From NCBI GenBank assembly GCA_019359375.1, contig JAHHHL010000033.1:1-64000 (forward strand): a DNA stretch of 64,000 bases, written 5' to 3'. Origin of the DNA: Lyngbya sp. HA4199-MV5 (GTDB lineage: Bacteria > Cyanobacteriota > Cyanobacteriia > Leptolyngbyales > Leptolyngbyaceae). A program made the translations under genes and the position numbers. Under the pieces are notes generated by a model, which ran no database searches, had not been told where the DNA came from, and was given only the letters and a program-made list of their open reading frames with translations. Each line of letters begins with the position of its first letter. Within the stretch, counting starts at the first letter, position 1. Below are positions 33,035-42,712 of this stretch, piece by piece.

Positions 33035-34647
33035 GGCTTACAGCCTGCGGTTTCTAGCAGACACAGTGCAACAGCTTCGGCGACTTTGATGCCGTCTACA
33101 CCAGCAGAGAGGATACCACCCGCGTATCCAGCGCCTTCACCAGCGGGATACAGCCCTTTGGTGTTGAGGCTCTGGCAGTCATCGCCACGCTTAATGCAAA
33201 GCGGCGAAGAGGTGCGGGTTTCTACGCCTGTGAGGACGGCATCCGGCATGGCAAAGCCGTTCAACTGCTGGTCAAACGCGGGAATGGCTTCACGGATAGC
33301 CGCGATCGCGTACTCTGGCAAACTTGAACTCAAGTCACCTAACCGCACACCCGGTCGATAGGATGGTTTGACGCTGCCAAATTGAGTGGAAGGCACTTGA
33401 GCCAGAAAATCGCCGACCAGTTGCCCCGGGGCCTCATAGGTGCCACCACCTAACTCAAAGGCACGCGCTTCTAACTCCCGCTGCAACTCCATGCCAGCCA
33501 GAGGGCTACCGGGATAATCCGCAGGCGTAATGCCCACAACAATCCCACTGTTCGCATTTTTGCCGCTGCGTTCATACTGGCTCATGCCATTGGTGACGAC
33601 TCGTCCACGCTCTGACGTTGCTGCAACGACTTGCCCACCTGGGCACATACAAAAGCTGTAGACCGATCGACCATTCGAGCAATGATGCACCAGTTGGTAA
33701 TCAGCAGCTCCAAGCATGGGGTGCCCTGCCTGCGACCCCAAACGGCATTCGTCAATGAGCGCCTGGGGGTGCTCGACCCGAAACCCGATCGAAAACGGTT
33801 TGGGTTCGATATAAACGCCCTGTTGGTGCAGCATCTCGAAGGTGTCGCGGGCACTATGCCCGATCGCCAAAATGACGTGATCACTGCGGATATAGTCTCC
33901 ATTTGCCAGCACCACACCGCGCACCTGGCGATCGTGAATGTCGATCGTCTCGACTCGGCTCTGAAAGCGAATTTCGCCGCCCAGGGATTCGATCGTGCAG
34001 CGCATATTCTCGACGATTTTGACGAGCCGATAGGTACCAATATGGGGCTTGTTGATATAGAGAATTTCGGGAGCCGCTCCAGCATTCACTAGCTCTGTCA
34101 GCACTTTGCGTCCTTGTCGGTTGGCATCTTTAATGCGGCTATACAGCTTGCCGTCCGAAAAGGTACCAGCACCGCCTTCGCCAAATTGAGCGTTGGATTC
34201 GGGGTCGAATTTGCGTTTGCTCCAGAAGCCAAAGGTATCGATCGATCGTTCATGAACTGCCTTGCCGCGCTCTAGAATCAGCGGACAAAAGCCCATTTGT
34301 GCCAGCAGCAGCCCTGCAAACATGCCGCACGGACCATTCCCAATGACGATCGGGCGCGTCTCCAAGCGTGGAGGAGCCTTGGCAACATACCGATAGGTTG
34401 TGTCGGGAGTCGGCACCACATGGGGATCGTGCTTAAAGCGCTTCAGAAGCTGTGCCTGCTTGGGAGTCTCTACATCTAAGCTATAGACAAAAGCAACCGC
34501 ACCACGCTTGCGAGCATCATAGCTACGCTTGAAGACGGTATAGCCGCGTAAATCTTCTGAGCCAAGGCACAGCTTTTTGAGAATTGCTGCTTGAAGATCG
34601 GCTTCTGTATGATCCAGCGGGAGTTTAACTTCGGTGAGGCGCAACAT
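33031..34647 (-). CDS. FAD-dependent oxidoreductase (uncharacterised NAD(P)/FAD dehydrogenase)
   Basis: From the ATG ending at 34647 (MLRLTEVKLPLDH) the protein has 538 residues; the longer frame to 34707 adds 20 atypical residues. An N-terminal small domain (1-about 80) contains a YTVFKRSYDARKRG basic stretch. The FAD-binding Rossmann begins PIVIGNGPCGMFAGLLLAQMG, followed by ILERG (about 88-115), with FGEGGAGTFSDGKLY for isoalloxazine contact, VILAIGHSARD and the terminal GLYPAGEGAGYAGGI (FAD pyrophosphate). This family is widespread and its reaction is not established. The gene is convergent with the hypothetical protein at 32651. Confidence 0.9.
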   Translation of the reverse strand: MLRLTEVKLPLDHTEADLQAAILKKLCLGSEDLRGYTVFKRSYDARKRGAVAFVYSLDVETPKQAQLLKRFKHDPHVVPTPDTTYRYVAKAPPRLETRPIVIGNGPCGMFAGLLLAQMGFCPLILERGKAVHERSIDTFGFWSKRKFDPESNAQFGEGGAGTFSDGKLYSRIKDANRQGRKVLTELVNAGAAPEILYINKPHIGTYRLVKIVENMRCTIESLGGEIRFQSRVETIDIHDRQVRGVVLANGDYIRSDHVILAIGHSARDTFEMLHQQGVYIEPKPFSIGFRVEHPQALIDECRLGSQAGHPMLGAADYQLVHHCSNGRSVYSFCMCPGGQVVAATSERGRVVTNGMSQYERSGKNANSGIVVGITPADYPGSPLAGMELQRELEARAFELGGGTYEAPGQLVGDFLAQVPSTQFGSVKPSYRPGVRLGDLSSSLPEYAIAAIREAIPAFDQQLNGFAMPDAVLTGVETRTSSPLCIKRGDDCQSLNTKGLYPAGEGAGYAGGILSAGVDGIKVAEAVALCLLETAGCKP

Positions 34648-34766
34648 GACCAATAAACCCTGAATAGCCTCAGGAGAAGGGGAAAGAATGCGATCGGTCA
34701 AGCACACTACATCAGCACTAGAAGGCTTTCCGTTTTGCTACGTTCAAATTGAATAATCGTGTCTAT

Positions 34767-34991
34767 TCACTGCGATGACACAAATAACTTTGTCTCACGG
34801 TCGGCTGCAAACGCAAGACAAGCTTTGATGTCTTCCGAAGTGAGTTCAGAAAAGTCCTCCAAAATTTCCGCCTCAGTCATCCCACCTGCCAAATATTCCA
34901 GGATGTCATAGACTGTAATTCGCATTCCCCGAATACATGGCTTGCCACTGCGCTTTCCAGGTTCAATGGTGATGATGTGTTGGTAGTCCAT
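34767..34991 (-). CDS. DUF433 protein (orphan antitoxin-like)
   Basis: The 74-residue protein has the DUF433 signature: IITIEPGKRSGKPCIRGMRITVYDILEYLAGGMTEAEILEDF (helix-turn-helix-like, in the middle of the protein), ending in DIKACLAFAADRE. DUF433 proteins usually precede a PIN-like (DUF5615) toxin gene in a short operon. No such gene follows: the stop is at 34767 and the next gene in this direction starts at 34647. It may be a solitary remnant of a toxin-antitoxin pair. Confidence 0.85.
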   Translation of the reverse strand: MDYQHIITIEPGKRSGKPCIRGMRITVYDILEYLAGGMTEAEILEDFSELTSEDIKACLAFAADRETKLFVSSQ

Positions 34992-35120
34992 GTAGATAGC
35001 ATGAAAGAGGATAGCTGTTTACACACCAACGCTGACTCAGCAGGTGTAAGCCTTACCAGTTTATTTTAGACCATCGAGTTTCTCAAGCGCGTCGGGCGTT
35101 GAGTGGCAGTCTCAAGCGCC

Positions 35121-36407
35121 TCAAGATTTAGGTGGCGTTGGCTGTTGTGCTTTGATGCGCTGGTTCAGCACTTCGAGCGCTTTGGCGTACTGTGTATCAG
35201 CAGAAGTCCCGATTTTGTCACGATCGCGGCTCAGTGCCTGTCGTTGCTCATCAGACAGCTTAATTTCCACATCTGGATCGATGCCGTGTTTGTTAATGTC
35301 ACGCCCGTTGGGGGTCAGGTATTTGGCGATCGTCACCGCTAAACCAGAACCGTCGCCTAACCCACGCACCGATTGCACTAGCCCCTTACCAAAGGTTTTG
35401 GTACCCACCAGGACAGCCCGCTTGTTATCTTGCAGCGCTCCAGACAGAATTTCGCTGGCGCTGGCAGAACCACCGTCTACCAATATCACCAGTGGCTTGT
35501 CGGTCAACGCACGATTGTTTGCCTGCTCGCGCTCTTGCTCACCCTGACGATCGACCGTAGAGACGATCGCGCCTTGCTTCAACCACATCCGCGCAATTTC
35601 AATACTGGTGAAGAGCAATCCACCGGGGTTTGAGCGCAAGTCAAGAATATAGCCGCTGACGTTTTCTTTTTCTAATTTCTCGATCGCGCGCTTCATCTCG
35701 CTGGGTGCATTGGCGCTGAACTGCACCAGGCGGATGTAACCCACCCCACCTTGAGTTGCGTCTTTTTGGTACGTGGCTCGCACTGGATGAATCTCGATTT
35801 TGGCTCGCTTGAGCTGGTATTCTAGCTGCTTGTCACCCCGCAGAATGGTGAGCTTAACGCTTGTTCCAGGTGTACCGCGAATCAGAGTCACGGCTTTGTT
35901 AACATCCATTCCTTCGGTGCTTTGAGCATCAATTTTGGTAATGATGTCCTTCGCCAAAATGCCTGCCGAAAACGCAGGGGAATCTTCGATCGGTGCAATG
36001 ACCGTCAATTTTTTAGTTTTTTCATCTGCCGCAAGCTGAATGCCCACTCCAGAGAGTTCTCCAGAGGTATCAATCTGCATATTCTTAAACTCTTGCGGAT
36101 CCATAAAGCGGGTATAGGGGTCGCCCAGTTTTTTGAGCATTTCCCGCACTGCCTTGTATGCCTCTTCTTTATTGGCGTAGGGCTTATTTAGATACTCTGT
36201 GCGCGTTGCCTTCCAATCGACCTTGTTAAAGTTGCCATCGACGTAGGTGCGATCGATAATCTGCCAAACCTCATCAATGAGCCCCTTCGGACTTTCTTGA
36301 AAAAAGGCTTGCCCCTGGGACAGGTGAATGCCCGCTCCTGTAATGGTGACGGCACTGACAGCGACTGCCGTTGAAGCTAGAACAAGTCCACGTTTCGTGA
36401 CTACCAT
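35121..36407 (-). CDS. ctp: Carboxyl-terminal processing protease (S41 family)
   Basis: The protein of 428 residues has an N-terminal signal/anchor (RGLVLASTAVAVSAVTITGAGIH, about 6-28), a cap region (YVDGNFNKVDW), a PDZ domain (about 105-190; LSGVGIQLAADE, then PAFSAGILAKDIITKI) and the S41 catalytic domain with the nucleophile Ser in VDGGSASASEILSGAL (about 310-325) and the Lys in GTKTFGKGLVQS (about 337). Cyanobacteria carry several paralogues: CtpA matures the photosystem II D1 protein, CtpB and CtpC act elsewhere. I cannot tell which paralogue this is. Likely site: periplasm or lumen. The gene appears monocistronic. Confidence 0.92.
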   Translation of the reverse strand: MVVTKRGLVLASTAVAVSAVTITGAGIHLSQGQAFFQESPKGLIDEVWQIIDRTYVDGNFNKVDWKATRTEYLNKPYANKEEAYKAVREMLKKLGDPYTRFMDPQEFKNMQIDTSGELSGVGIQLAADEKTKKLTVIAPIEDSPAFSAGILAKDIITKIDAQSTEGMDVNKAVTLIRGTPGTSVKLTILRGDKQLEYQLKRAKIEIHPVRATYQKDATQGGVGYIRLVQFSANAPSEMKRAIEKLEKENVSGYILDLRSNPGGLLFTSIEIARMWLKQGAIVSTVDRQGEQEREQANNRALTDKPLVILVDGGSASASEILSGALQDNKRAVLVGTKTFGKGLVQSVRGLGDGSGLAVTIAKYLTPNGRDINKHGIDPDVEIKLSDEQRQALSRDRDKIGTSADTQYAKALEVLNQRIKAQQPTPPKS

Positions 36408-36818
36408 AGTACTGAGCTAGAAGAGAGACTGCAAAAGATTATGCTCAATCTAGCACAGCCGATCGAGACACGGAGTTCTTGCCAGTCAGAGATAAAATTC
36501 TTTACCAGAGCGGTATTTGAGGAAGTTGTTAATTGTTAATTGTTGGTTGTTAGGGAAGAGTGGGGAGTAGGGATGAGTTTTGAGTTGAACCAATTGTAAA
36601 GCCTTCGGCATGGCTTCGCTAGAGTTGTTGGTTGTAAAGACCCTAAAGCCTTTCAGGCATATAAGAAAGAGCATACCAGAAAGGTTGTTGATGCATGAGC
36701 CGTTCTTGACTCCTTCTAGCAACCAACAACTCCTTTGCCTCCTGCCTCCTTCTAACAACTAACAACTAACAACCAACAACTCTCCCGCCTTCTGCCTCCT
36801 GCCCTCTGCCTTCCGATT
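36408..36818. repeat. 411-bp gap with GTTGTTG-type heptamers
   Basis: The gap between the Ctp protease start and the downstream end of the second kinase holds GTTGTTAATTGTTAATTGTTGGTTG at about 36520-36550, AACAACTAACAACTAACAACC at 36754-36775 and CTTCTGCCTCCTGCC at 36789-36812. No gene is supported. Confidence 0.75.
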
Positions 36819-38432
36819 TCACACATCCAGCACATCCGCGCTGCCCAGTTCCAGCGGCAGAAAGACGGTCATCACTTCGCCTTGCTGGGGTCGATCGCGC
36901 ACAATGAGTTTGCCGCCCAATGCCTGAAATAACCGTTTTGTCACCGCTAGATTGAGACTGAGTGTGCCCGTTTCAGGTTGGAACATGAGCAACTGTCCAA
37001 GCGATCGCAGCAGGGGACGGTGATGGTGACGCGCCGCCACGTCTGCATCTGGCTCTGATTGCAGTTGAACTTTGAGCTGATCACCTGCCAGCACCACATC
37101 GATTTGAATGTGGCTCCCTCCTGGAAGGCTACGGGTAAACCGCTCAATGAGGCTTGTCAGCGCTTGATCCAGCATCGTTGGATCACTTACCACTGTCGGC
37201 ATTTGGAGTGGCAGCACCACATCCAGCGTGAGTTGCCGCTGACTTGCCTGATGCTGCCAGCGTGGAATGCTTTGCTGAAACATCTGTGCCAGAGACGTGC
37301 GGGTGAGCGACATCTTGCTGTGACGAATGGGGGAGGTTTGCAGTTCAACCGCTCGAAAAATTAAGCCAAAGCGATCGATTTGCTCGCTGCATTCACGATC
37401 GATAATCCCTAAACGCTTCAAGGCATCGGGGGGCAGGTCGGCACGCTTGAGGAGCGATCGTGTGAGGGTGCGAATGGTCGTCAGAGGGGTACGAATCTCA
37501 TGAGCGAGTGCCTGCAAGAGTTCAATCTCTGGGCTGGTGAGGTCTGCGGGTGGCAGCGCTGCCTGGTAAGACGATGTATCCATGAGTGTGCGAGGCACAA
37601 ACGCTTGCCGAGTCGCGATCGGATCTTGCTTTGGTATCGCGTGCTGACCGTCGGCTTTTTCGTGGCGCTGTTCTTCGATCGGCTCTGGCAAATGTGCCAA
37701 CATTAACCGACTAAATTGCGTCACCGTGGCGTAATCAGGGGCAACGGGCGCAAATTGTTCAGCCAGGGCATCCAACTGATCGATCTGGTCAGAATTCATG
37801 AGCAAAATGCGAGGACGTACTGCATGCCAAGCCTGCTGCACCACCTCTGGCGTAAACGAAAACATAAACGCAGGGTCGCCTGTCAGCGATTCACCCAGCA
37901 CCAGCACCAGACTAAATTGAGGCGTTAACACCAGACAAAATGGCTCGGCTGCTAAGGGATCTCCTGGCAAGAGCGGTAAGGCAGCCGTCGTGGGTTTCTC
38001 TGGAGAGGTATCTGCACTCATCGGCAGGGAAGGCTCTGTTGCGGGAAGCAGTTGGAGCGGCAACCAGGCTGCAACGTGAAGCGGGTTAGCCGTAAGCAAC
38101 CAGGTAGAAAAATTGCAGACCAGCGCTGGATGGCTAAGAATCGGCAGCGGTCCTGACAGAATAAAGCCGTGGGTGGGTGATTTGGAGTCGATCGCATCAG
38201 CCGTTGACACCACCTTTTGCAGCAGCAGATTCAACGCCGCGATCGCGCCTGACCACTCGCGCTCTGCCCGCACCCGCTGCAAAGCGGTACGTCCCGATCG
38301 GTGCTGCCCCATCGATTCAGACCGGGAGTGAGTTGGCGATGGCTCAAACTGCACCATCCAGGTTGGATCGTTGAGCGCCAGAATTTCACTTAAGGTTGGC
38401 AATAACCATTTAGGCACAAGATTCACGTCCAC
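36819..38432 (-). CDS. Histidine-kinase-like protein with degenerate ATPase domain
   Basis: The 537-residue protein (GTG start ending at 38432; a second GTG two codons on) has a soluble N-terminal sensory part (1-about 290), in which a DICT-like or GAF-like fold may hide; I cannot identify it. HisKA follows, with the phospho-acceptor His in LLQALAHEIRTPLTTIRTL near residue 310. The ATPase region is poorly conserved: the N box reads LTSLIERFTRSLPG (no Asn), and the G1 and G2 Gly motifs are absent, although SLNLAVTKRLFQALGGKLIV keeps the last helix. It may autophosphorylate weakly or act as a histidine phosphotransfer protein. No response regulator is adjacent. Confidence 0.8.
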   Translation of the reverse strand: MDVNLVPKWLLPTLSEILALNDPTWMVQFEPSPTHSRSESMGQHRSGRTALQRVRAEREWSGAIAALNLLLQKVVSTADAIDSKSPTHGFILSGPLPILSHPALVCNFSTWLLTANPLHVAAWLPLQLLPATEPSLPMSADTSPEKPTTAALPLLPGDPLAAEPFCLVLTPQFSLVLVLGESLTGDPAFMFSFTPEVVQQAWHAVRPRILLMNSDQIDQLDALAEQFAPVAPDYATVTQFSRLMLAHLPEPIEEQRHEKADGQHAIPKQDPIATRQAFVPRTLMDTSSYQAALPPADLTSPEIELLQALAHEIRTPLTTIRTLTRSLLKRADLPPDALKRLGIIDRECSEQIDRFGLIFRAVELQTSPIRHSKMSLTRTSLAQMFQQSIPRWQHQASQRQLTLDVVLPLQMPTVVSDPTMLDQALTSLIERFTRSLPGGSHIQIDVVLAGDQLKVQLQSEPDADVAARHHHRPLLRSLGQLLMFQPETGTLSLNLAVTKRLFQALGGKLIVRDRPQQGEVMTVFLPLELGSADVLDV

Positions 38433-38875
38433 TCAGGCATACCCGCTGTTAGGATACCCTGCCTCATAGCTCCTACTATGACGGTATCTAGATTATTGAT
38501 CAAAGAGGAGTCGTGGAACCGAACTGATAAGGGTGATGATTGCCGTTGGGGGAAGGCAAAGGGCAGAAGGCAGGAGGCAGAAGGGGTAAAGGGTAAAGGG
38601 TAAGGGATTTTAGCAGCCGTTAGTGGACAGTGAAACAGTCACCAGTGATGAGCGTGGCATGACTGAAGACTGAAAACTGAGACTGATGACTGGAGACTGA
38701 CCGCTGATCGCTCTCTTTCAACTCTTAACTCAAAACTTTTAGCCTTCATCCTTGAGCCTTTAGCCTTCATCCCTCAGCCTCCCCTGCCTCCCTTGTCTCC
38801 TCCTGCCTTCTGCTTTCATCCCTGCTCCCCCTGCCCTCTGCCTTCTGCCTCCTGCCTTCATCCCCCATCCCTCCC
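38433..38875. repeat. 443-bp gap of mixed heptamer repeats
   Basis: GGCAAAGGGCAGAAGGCAGGAGGCAGAAGG (about 38555-38585) is followed by CAGTCACCAGTGATG-type seven-bp steps (38638-38705) and a long pyrimidine run of CCTTCAT, CCTCCC and CTTCTGC units (38745-38870). The 5' part (38433-38540) should carry the promoter of the kinase-like gene. No gene is seen. Confidence 0.75.
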
Positions 38876-40450
38876 CTAATGCCCTCCCGCTGCTCCACCT
38901 GGTTTGACTTTCTTGAGAAAGATGATGGCGAGTCCGCTGAGCAGTAAGGCGCAGGCGATGAAGTAGAAGCAGTCGTTGTACGCCATGACGTATGCTTCAC
39001 GGCGAACGGTGTTATCGATCGCCTCTAGTGCCTGATTCTGCGCTGTTGCCAGATCTGCCCCTTTGCTGATGAAGTATTGCGTCATCTGATTCATCCGGTC
39101 TTGGGTAGCAGGGCTATAGAGCGAAACAACTTCACCTAAGCGGTTGGAATGGAAGTGTTCGCGTTGAGTGAGCAAGGTGGCGATCGCGGCAATCCCCAGT
39201 GAACCACCCAAATTTCGCATCATATTAAACAAACCAGATGCTGAACCTGCTTGCTCTTTGGGTAGCCCCGCCGTTGCTACCGATGAAAGCGGCACCATAA
39301 TCAGCGGTTGCCCGATCGCCCGTACCAGTTGTGACCAGCGCAGTTGGTCGATCGCCGTCAGATTGGTCAATGACGAATTCATAAAGCAACTAATTGCAAA
39401 CAAACTCACGCCCACCGCAATAATCAACCGGGTATCAAACCGCTGCATGAGCTTCGGCACGAAGGGAATTAAAAACAACTGTGGAATGCCAACCCACATC
39501 AGCACTTCGCCAATCTGCATCGCGTTGTAGCCTTGAATTTGGCTCAGATACAGCGGCATGATGTAAACCGAGCCATACAGCCCCAAACCCAGTGAAATAT
39601 TGACAATGCTTGCCAGCCCAAAGTTGCGTTGCATCATCAACCGTAGATTGATAAACGGCTTTTTGCGCGTCAGTTCAATAAAGAAGAAGATGGCGAGAAA
39701 AATGACCGCGATCGCCGTCAATCGCACAATCAACGGCGACCCAAACCAATCCTTGCGGCTACCTTCTTCTAGCACCACTTGCAGCGACCCCAGCCCGATC
39801 GCCATCGCCAGAATGCCAAACCAGTCGCCTTGTTTCAGCATCTCTAGCTTCATGGGGCTGGCATCAATGGCGTACCACACAGCGGCAATTAGCAATGCTC
39901 CAGGAATCACGTTTAGGTAAAAAACGTAGTGCCAGCTAAAAGTTTCGGTGAGCCAGCCGCCCAATGTGGGACCGATCGAGGGCGCAAATACCGCCGTGAC
40001 CGCAAACATTGCCAGTCCAGTTGATTGCTTGCTAGGTGGCAGCATCGTCAGCAGCACCGTAAACGCCATCGGGATCAGGATGCCACCCGTAAACCCCTGG
40101 CACGCCCGAAAGACAATCATCGAGGGCAAATCCCATGCCCAGGCGCAGCAAACCGAAAAGAAGACAAACAGGCTTGCATTCACCAGCAGATAGCGTCGTG
40201 TAGAGAAGACCTGTGAAAGCCAGCCCGTCAGCGGAATGACGACAATTTCTGCCACGAGGTAGGAAGTCGAAATCCATGAACCTTCTTCTAATGTTGCGCC
40301 CAGCGCTGCCTGAATGTCTTTCAAAGAGGCGTTGGTAATCTGGATATCCAGCACTGCCATGAAGGCACCGAGCATCGTACCGCAAACCCCAACCCAGGTT
40401 TTGAAGGAGACGTGATCGGAGGGCGATTGAGTGCTGATTGACGTTGCCAT
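38876..40450 (-). CDS. emrB: DHA2-family multidrug MFS exporter (EmrB-like)
   Basis: The 524-residue protein has about 14 TM helices, as in the EmrB/QacA drug/proton antiporters. Motif C is visible in the fifth helix region, TAVFAPSIGPTLGGWLTETFSWHYVFYLNVIPG (about 150-182). The N-terminal MLGAFMAVLDIQITNASL (about 27-45) carries the LDxTIVNVALP-like pattern of DHA2 members. It exports toxic compounds with an EmrA-type adaptor, which is present 2.3 kb upstream on the same strand. A Uma2 gene in the opposite direction and an EntS-like MFS gene separate the two, so the usual emrA-emrB order is broken. Confidence 0.93.
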   Translation of the reverse strand: MATSISTQSPSDHVSFKTWVGVCGTMLGAFMAVLDIQITNASLKDIQAALGATLEEGSWISTSYLVAEIVVIPLTGWLSQVFSTRRYLLVNASLFVFFSVCCAWAWDLPSMIVFRACQGFTGGILIPMAFTVLLTMLPPSKQSTGLAMFAVTAVFAPSIGPTLGGWLTETFSWHYVFYLNVIPGALLIAAVWYAIDASPMKLEMLKQGDWFGILAMAIGLGSLQVVLEEGSRKDWFGSPLIVRLTAIAVIFLAIFFFIELTRKKPFINLRLMMQRNFGLASIVNISLGLGLYGSVYIMPLYLSQIQGYNAMQIGEVLMWVGIPQLFLIPFVPKLMQRFDTRLIIAVGVSLFAISCFMNSSLTNLTAIDQLRWSQLVRAIGQPLIMVPLSSVATAGLPKEQAGSASGLFNMMRNLGGSLGIAAIATLLTQREHFHSNRLGEVVSLYSPATQDRMNQMTQYFISKGADLATAQNQALEAIDNTVRREAYVMAYNDCFYFIACALLLSGLAIIFLKKVKPGGAAGGH

Positions 40451-40579
40451 AAAAAGACCTCAAAACGGGAAATACGTGATACAGAATGGCGATCGCGCTG
40501 AGTGAACCGTCATTCCCTTTTCTATAGTTCATCAGCGATAATTGCAGTAGCCTCGTCAACTGAACTGTGATGCAACTGA

Positions 40580-41149
40580 ATGGTGATAAAAATGCCAACA
40601 CTTCAATCAGCGCTGACACTGGAGGAATTTCTCGATCGTCCAGAAACGAAACCTGCCACAGAATTTATTCACGGAGAAAGCATCCAAAAACCTATGCCTC
40701 AAGGGGAACATAGCCGCTTACAAGGAAAATTGTGTGAGGTGATTAACCAGGTAGCTGAACCAACCCAAATTGCCTACGCTTTGCCAGAACTTCGCTGCAC
40801 GTTTGGAGGAGCTTCGATCGTGCCTGATGTGGCGGTTTTTCGCTGGGCGCGCATTCCCATTCAGCCATCGGGCAGAATTGTGAATCGTTTCACCATCCAT
40901 CCTGATTGGGCAATTGAAGTTCTCTCTCCTCACCAGAACCAAACTAAAGTTTTGGCTAATCTGCTGCATTGCGTTCAACACGGCACAGAGCTGGGATGGT
41001 TGCTTGATCCAGAATCTGAAACAAGTTTGGTTGTCTTTCCCGGTCAGCGAGTTGAGTTGTTTCATGGCTCTACACCACTCCCCGTTTTATCTGAGATCGC
41101 CTTGACCTTAACCACTGAGCAAGTCTTTGGCTGGCTCACCCTTCGCTAA
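40580..41149 (+). CDS. Uma2-family PD-(D/E)XK-like endonuclease
   Basis: The 189-residue protein matches the Uma2 group abundant in cyanobacteria: SALTLEEFLDRPETKPATEFIHGESIQKP, GEHSRLQGKLCEVI, then RCTFGGASIVPDVAVFRW with the catalytic Asp, and DWAIEVLSPHQNQTKVLANLLHC (E-V-L-S-P, catalytic Glu). These proteins are predicted nucleases, often on mobile or multi-copy loci; the biological role is not well established. It is oriented against the flanking MFS genes, with a 3' end 5 bp from the next one (convergent), so it looks like an insertion into the efflux island. Confidence 0.92.
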   Translation: MVIKMPTLQSALTLEEFLDRPETKPATEFIHGESIQKPMPQGEHSRLQGKLCEVINQVAEPTQIAYALPELRCTFGGASIVPDVAVFRWARIPIQPSGRIVNRFTIHPDWAIEVLSPHQNQTKVLANLLHCVQHGTELGWLLDPESETSLVVFPGQRVELFHGSTPLPVLSEIALTLTTEQVFGWLTLR

Positions 41150-41154
41150 GGGCA

Positions 41155-42438
41155 TCACGAATCGACTTGCGGCAGCAGCCCAATCCGCCGATAAGCCAGC
41201 CGCATCGATCGCCGCATTTCGGGTAGCTGTTTGGTAAACAAAAGCGATCCGCCGATACACAGGAAACCACCAATCATGAGCGTATTGGGCGCACCAATGT
41301 GAGTGGCAAGGCTCCCTGCGATCAGGTTTCCAAACGTGACAGTGCTGGTAAACGCCATCATGTAAAAGCTCATCACTCGACCGCGTTTATCGTCATCCAC
41401 GATCGTTTGCAGCACGGTATTTCCGGACGTGTGTTGCAACACCAAACTCATCCCCACAATCAGCACCGCCAGCATGGACAACCACAGCACCCGCGATAGC
41501 GCAAACACAATCAGCGCACTCCCAAACATGGCAGGGGCGATCGCAATCAGCTTACTCAGCCCCAAGGCACTCGGTCGAGAGCTAAGGTAAACCGCCGAAA
41601 ACAGTGCGCCTAGCCCAGAAGCCGCCATCAGAAAGCCCAGCGTTTCGGGTCCACCGTGCAGAATTTCAGAGGCAAAAATGGGTGCCAAAGTCATATAGGG
41701 CATCCCGACCAGGCTCACCAGCGCAATCAGCAAGAGAATGGAGCGAATCGGCTGGAAGCTAAACGCGTAATCAAAGCCCTCCTTCAAGCTGTACCAGAGT
41801 GTTTCTCGCGGTTTGGCGATCGCGCGCTCCTGTAGTGGCAGTCGCATGGCTAACAAGCCTACAATCACAGCAATGTAGCTAATTCCATCAATCAGAAAAC
41901 ACACACCCGTATTCGTGGCAGCAATGATTAACCCCGCGATCGCCGGACCCAGCAACCGCGCACCGCTAAACATGGATGAATTCAACGCGATCGCGTTACT
42001 CAAGTCTTCTCGCTGGTCGACCATTTTCACTACAAACGACTGTCGCGCAGGCATATCAAAGGCATTAATGGCTCCCTGAAAGGCTGCCAGCACAATAATC
42101 TGCCAAACCGCGATCGTTCCCGTCAGCGCCAAAAACGCCAGCGCGAACGATTGCAGCATGGCGAGAATTTGTGTAATGACGATCGTGCGATGGCGATCCC
42201 AGCGATCGACCCATACGCCCGCAAACGGAGTCAGCACAAAATTAGGAAACTGGTTGGCAAACCCAACCACTCCCAGCATCAGCGCCGAGCCCGTTAGATG
42301 GTAGACCAGCCAAATCGTCGCCGTTTGTGTCATCCAGGTGCCAATGAGTGATGCACCCTGACCCAAGAAAAAAAGCCGATAGTTGCGCGATCGTAGAGCA
42401 CGCAGCATCGGCTTCAAACGTTCAATTCCAACATTCAT
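41155..42438 (-). CDS. MFS transporter (EntS/MFS_3-like exporter)
   Basis: The 427-residue protein has about 12 TM helices. The start LRSRNYRLFFLGQGASLIGTWMTQTATIWLVYHLTGSALM (about 14-53) is typical of MFS_3 transporters, and motif A in the second loop reads GVWVDRWDRHRTI. PARQSFVVKMVDQREDL in the fifth loop is another family hallmark. Relatives export siderophores or macrolides. It lies between the EmrA-like adaptor (same strand, about 275 bp upstream) and Uma2. Confidence 0.92.
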   Translation of the reverse strand: MNVGIERLKPMLRALRSRNYRLFFLGQGASLIGTWMTQTATIWLVYHLTGSALMLGVVGFANQFPNFVLTPFAGVWVDRWDRHRTIVITQILAMLQSFALAFLALTGTIAVWQIIVLAAFQGAINAFDMPARQSFVVKMVDQREDLSNAIALNSSMFSGARLLGPAIAGLIIAATNTGVCFLIDGISYIAVIVGLLAMRLPLQERAIAKPRETLWYSLKEGFDYAFSFQPIRSILLLIALVSLVGMPYMTLAPIFASEILHGGPETLGFLMAASGLGALFSAVYLSSRPSALGLSKLIAIAPAMFGSALIVFALSRVLWLSMLAVLIVGMSLVLQHTSGNTVLQTIVDDDKRGRVMSFYMMAFTSTVTFGNLIAGSLATHIGAPNTLMIGGFLCIGGSLLFTKQLPEMRRSMRLAYRRIGLLPQVDS

Positions 42439-42712
42439 TGCGTTTAACTAAAGAGAGGAGTAAGGGGTGAGGAGAGAGGGGAGGGATGAAGGATAAGGGA
42501 TAAAGGCAGAGGAGGCAAGGGAAGCAGGGGATGAGGGATACAAGGCTAAAGGCTAAAAGCTTTGAGTTTTGAGTTCATTAAGCGGTCAGCTATCAGCCAT
42601 CAGCTATTGTTGCCACCCTTTCCCCCTTCCCCTTTCCCCCTTCTGCCTCCCCTGCTCCCTCCGCTTCCCCCGCCCCTTCTAACAACTAAAAACTAACAAC
42701 CAACAACTTCCT
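42439..42712. repeat. Heptamer-rich spacer between HlyD-type and MFS genes
   Basis: GAGGAGAGAGGGGAGGGATGAAGGATAAGGGATAAAGGC at about 42467-42505 and AACAACTAAAAACTAACAACCAACAAC (42680-42705) are built of 7-bp steps. A run CAGCTATCAGCCATCAGCTATTG (42586-42608) is also heptamer-phased. No gene is present. Confidence 0.75.

Noticed and set aside
34648-34707. Longer N-terminus for the FAD oxidoreductase
   Set aside because: The 20 extra residues do not resemble the family, and the ATG ending at 34647 starts directly before the conserved MLRLTEVKLPLDH sequence.
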